A DNA stretch of 64,000 bases, taken from NCBI RefSeq assembly GCF_041431135.1, contig NZ_CP107799.1, forward strand, positions 6,076,001 through 6,140,000, read 5' to 3'. Shown here one piece after another: positions 62,896 to 64,000 of the stretch (its first letter is position 1; every line of letters starts with the position of its first letter). The notes below the pieces were generated by a model. The model was given only the letters and a program-made list of their open reading frames with translations, had not been told where the DNA came from and searched no databases. The position numbers and the translations under genes are program-made. Source of the DNA: Streptomyces sp. NBC_00554. Its GTDB lineage: Bacteria > Actinomycetota > Actinomycetes > Streptomycetales > Streptomycetaceae.

Positions 62896-64000
62896 TCAGC
62901 GCAGGCTGAACGTCGACAGGCGCAGGCCCCGCGACAGGACCAGGTACACGTCCATGCGCCCCTTCGCCGAGGCCGACAGATCGGCGGTCACCGTCGTGTA
63001 GGCGTACGGCGATGAGGTGCCGTCAGTCGTCGCCGTGCCGACGAGCCGTCCGGTGGGGGAGCCCAGCCGGACCTGGACCGTGCCGGACGGGCCGGCCACC
63101 CTGGCGCTGAACTCGGTGGCGCCGGAACCCAGTTGGGTGTCCGCGTACTTCAGCCAGGCGCCGTCGGCGGAGGCCGTCACCGCCGTTCCCCGTGTCTTCG
63201 ACTCGTCCACCAGCCTCGTGGCGTCGTAGTCGTCGAAGTTCTCCGCGCGGGTCGGCTTCGCCAGGTTCCGGGCCGGGATCGTCTCGCCCTTCACCTGCCA
63301 GGCGTCACGGGCGCGGATGTCCGCCGACGAGCCGCCGACGAGGACGTCGTACGTCCCGTTCTCCACCACCCACTTCGCACGCGTGACGTCCCAGTGGGCG
63401 AGGTCGTTCCGCGCCACCTTCAGCCGGACCGTCCTCGTCTCTCCCGGTTTCAGCGACACCCGCTGGAAGGCCTTCAGCTGCTTCAGGGGCTGTTCGTCGC
63501 GAGAGGCGCGCTGGTGGGTGTAGAGCTGGACGACCTCGTCGCCCGCCCGGCCGCCGGTGTTCGTGACCTTCACCTCGTAGCCGCCGGAGACCCGCTTCAA
63601 GCCGGTGTAGCGGAAGGAGGTGTACGAGAGCCCGTGGCCGAAGGGGTACAGCGGCCGCCCCTCGAAGTACTGGTACGTGCGCCCGGACTTGATGATGTCG
63701 TAGTCGAGGATCGACGGGAGGTCGGAGGCGGACCGGTACCAGGTCTGGGTGAGGCGGCCGGCCGGGTTCGCGTCGCCGTAGAGGAGGTCGGCGAGGGCGT
63801 TGCCGGTCTCCTGGCCCGCGTGGGTGGTCCACAGCAGGGCGGGGACCTCCTGCTGGAGGGCGCCGAGGGTGGTCGGGTAGCTGTTCTCGACGATCACGAC
63901 GGTCTTCGGGTTTGCCGCGTGGACGGCTCTGACCAGGGCTTCCTGTGCGGGCGCCAGGCCCATGTCCGTACGGTCGTGGGCCTCGCGGCCGTTGATCGCC
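62896..64000 (-). CDS. GH3 family beta-glucosidase-like protein, C-terminal part
   Basis: Partial: the start lies beyond the window end; the frame is open through 64000 (INGREAHDRTDMGL). The present ~368 residues cover the GH3 C-terminal sandwich (VVIVENSYPTTLGALQQ, LLWTTHAGQETGNALADLLY, GDANPAGRLTQTWY), the fibronectin-III-like domain (YPFGHGLSYTSFRY, GDEVVQLYTHQ) and a C-terminal CBM6-like beta-sandwich (ENFDDYDATRLVDESKTR to VYLVLSRGLRLSTFSLR). The N-terminal TIM barrel is outside. The enzyme probably removes glucose or xylose from plant oligosaccharides after export. Convergent with the toxin pair. Confidence 0.9.
   Translation of the reverse strand, partial: AINGREAHDRTDMGLAPAQEALVRAVHAANPKTVVIVENSYPTTLGALQQEVPALLWTTHAGQETGNALADLLYGDANPAGRLTQTWYRSASDLPSILDYDIIKSGRTYQYFEGRPLYPFGHGLSYTSFRYTGLKRVSGGYEVKVTNTGGRAGDEVVQLYTHQRASRDEQPLKQLKAFQRVSLKPGETRTVRLKVARNDLAHWDVTRAKWVVENGTYDVLVGGSSADIRARDAWQVKGETIPARNLAKPTRAENFDDYDATRLVDESKTRGTAVTASADGAWLKYADTQLGSGATEFSARVAGPSGTVQVRLGSPTGRLVGTATTDGTSSPYAYTTVTADLSASAKGRMDVYLVLSRGLRLSTFSLR

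Overview
The window is a GC-rich actinobacterial chromosome segment, almost certainly Streptomyces. Third codon positions are strongly G/C, GTG and TTG starts are common, TTA codons are very rare, and the gene order mtrA-mtrB-lpqB-comF-hpf ... secA ... NAD-GDH ... pkaA-pkaB-prfB-ftsE-ftsX-S41 protease-smpB-tmRNA follows, from memory, the central core of Streptomyces chromosomes. No search was run; identities rest on motifs, length and order.

Layout. 1-7.3 kb: end of mtrA, then mtrB, lpqB, a ComF-like phosphoribosyltransferase, the long hibernation factor HPF and an orphan LuxR-type regulator. 7.4-15 kb: a YcaQ-type glycosylase, a GNAT enzyme, secA, an Rv3235-like protein, a DUF6912-like protein and a HAD phosphatase, with extragenic repeats between them. 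15.8-20.8 kb: the 1645-residue NAD-glutamate dehydrogenase. 20.9-31.4 kb: a two-gene polysaccharide-type ABC exporter divergent from a TetR gene, a two-component pair, a methyltransferase, an ADP-ribosylglycohydrolase coupled to a second TetR gene and divergent from an SDR, galE and a membrane glycosyltransferase. 31.5-42.2 kb: another membrane glycosyltransferase, the ohrR/ohr pair, a large membrane protein, a GT2-CDP-glycerol transferase fusion and a sugar ABC importer. 42.9-50.0 kb: an FHA-FtsK-like ATPase divergent from Ser/Thr kinases pkaA and pkaB. 50.2-57.2 kb: prfB, a Thr/Gly-repeat LAETG surface protein, a tiny zinc-ribbon membrane protein, ftsEX, an S41 protease, smpB and tmRNA. 57.2-62.8 kb: a very large secreted, ricin-lectin, alanine-rich protein with a toxin-like C-terminus, coupled by ATGA to a cytosolic partner. 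62.9 kb to the end: C-terminal part of a GH3 beta-glucosidase.

How they work together. Most of the window is housekeeping: envelope signalling (MtrAB-LpqB), secretion (SecA), division (FtsEX), translation quality control (PrfB, SmpB, tmRNA, HPF). The 20.9-38.4 kb genes suggest scattered envelope-glycan synthesis and export. The most interesting accessory unit is the tmRNA-linked toxin/immunity-like pair. Second is the kinase/FHA-ATPase block, where PkaA carries repeated threonine motifs that could be read by the FHA domain. Several families of short extragenic repeats decorate the gaps; one pair lies inverted on either side of the kinase block.
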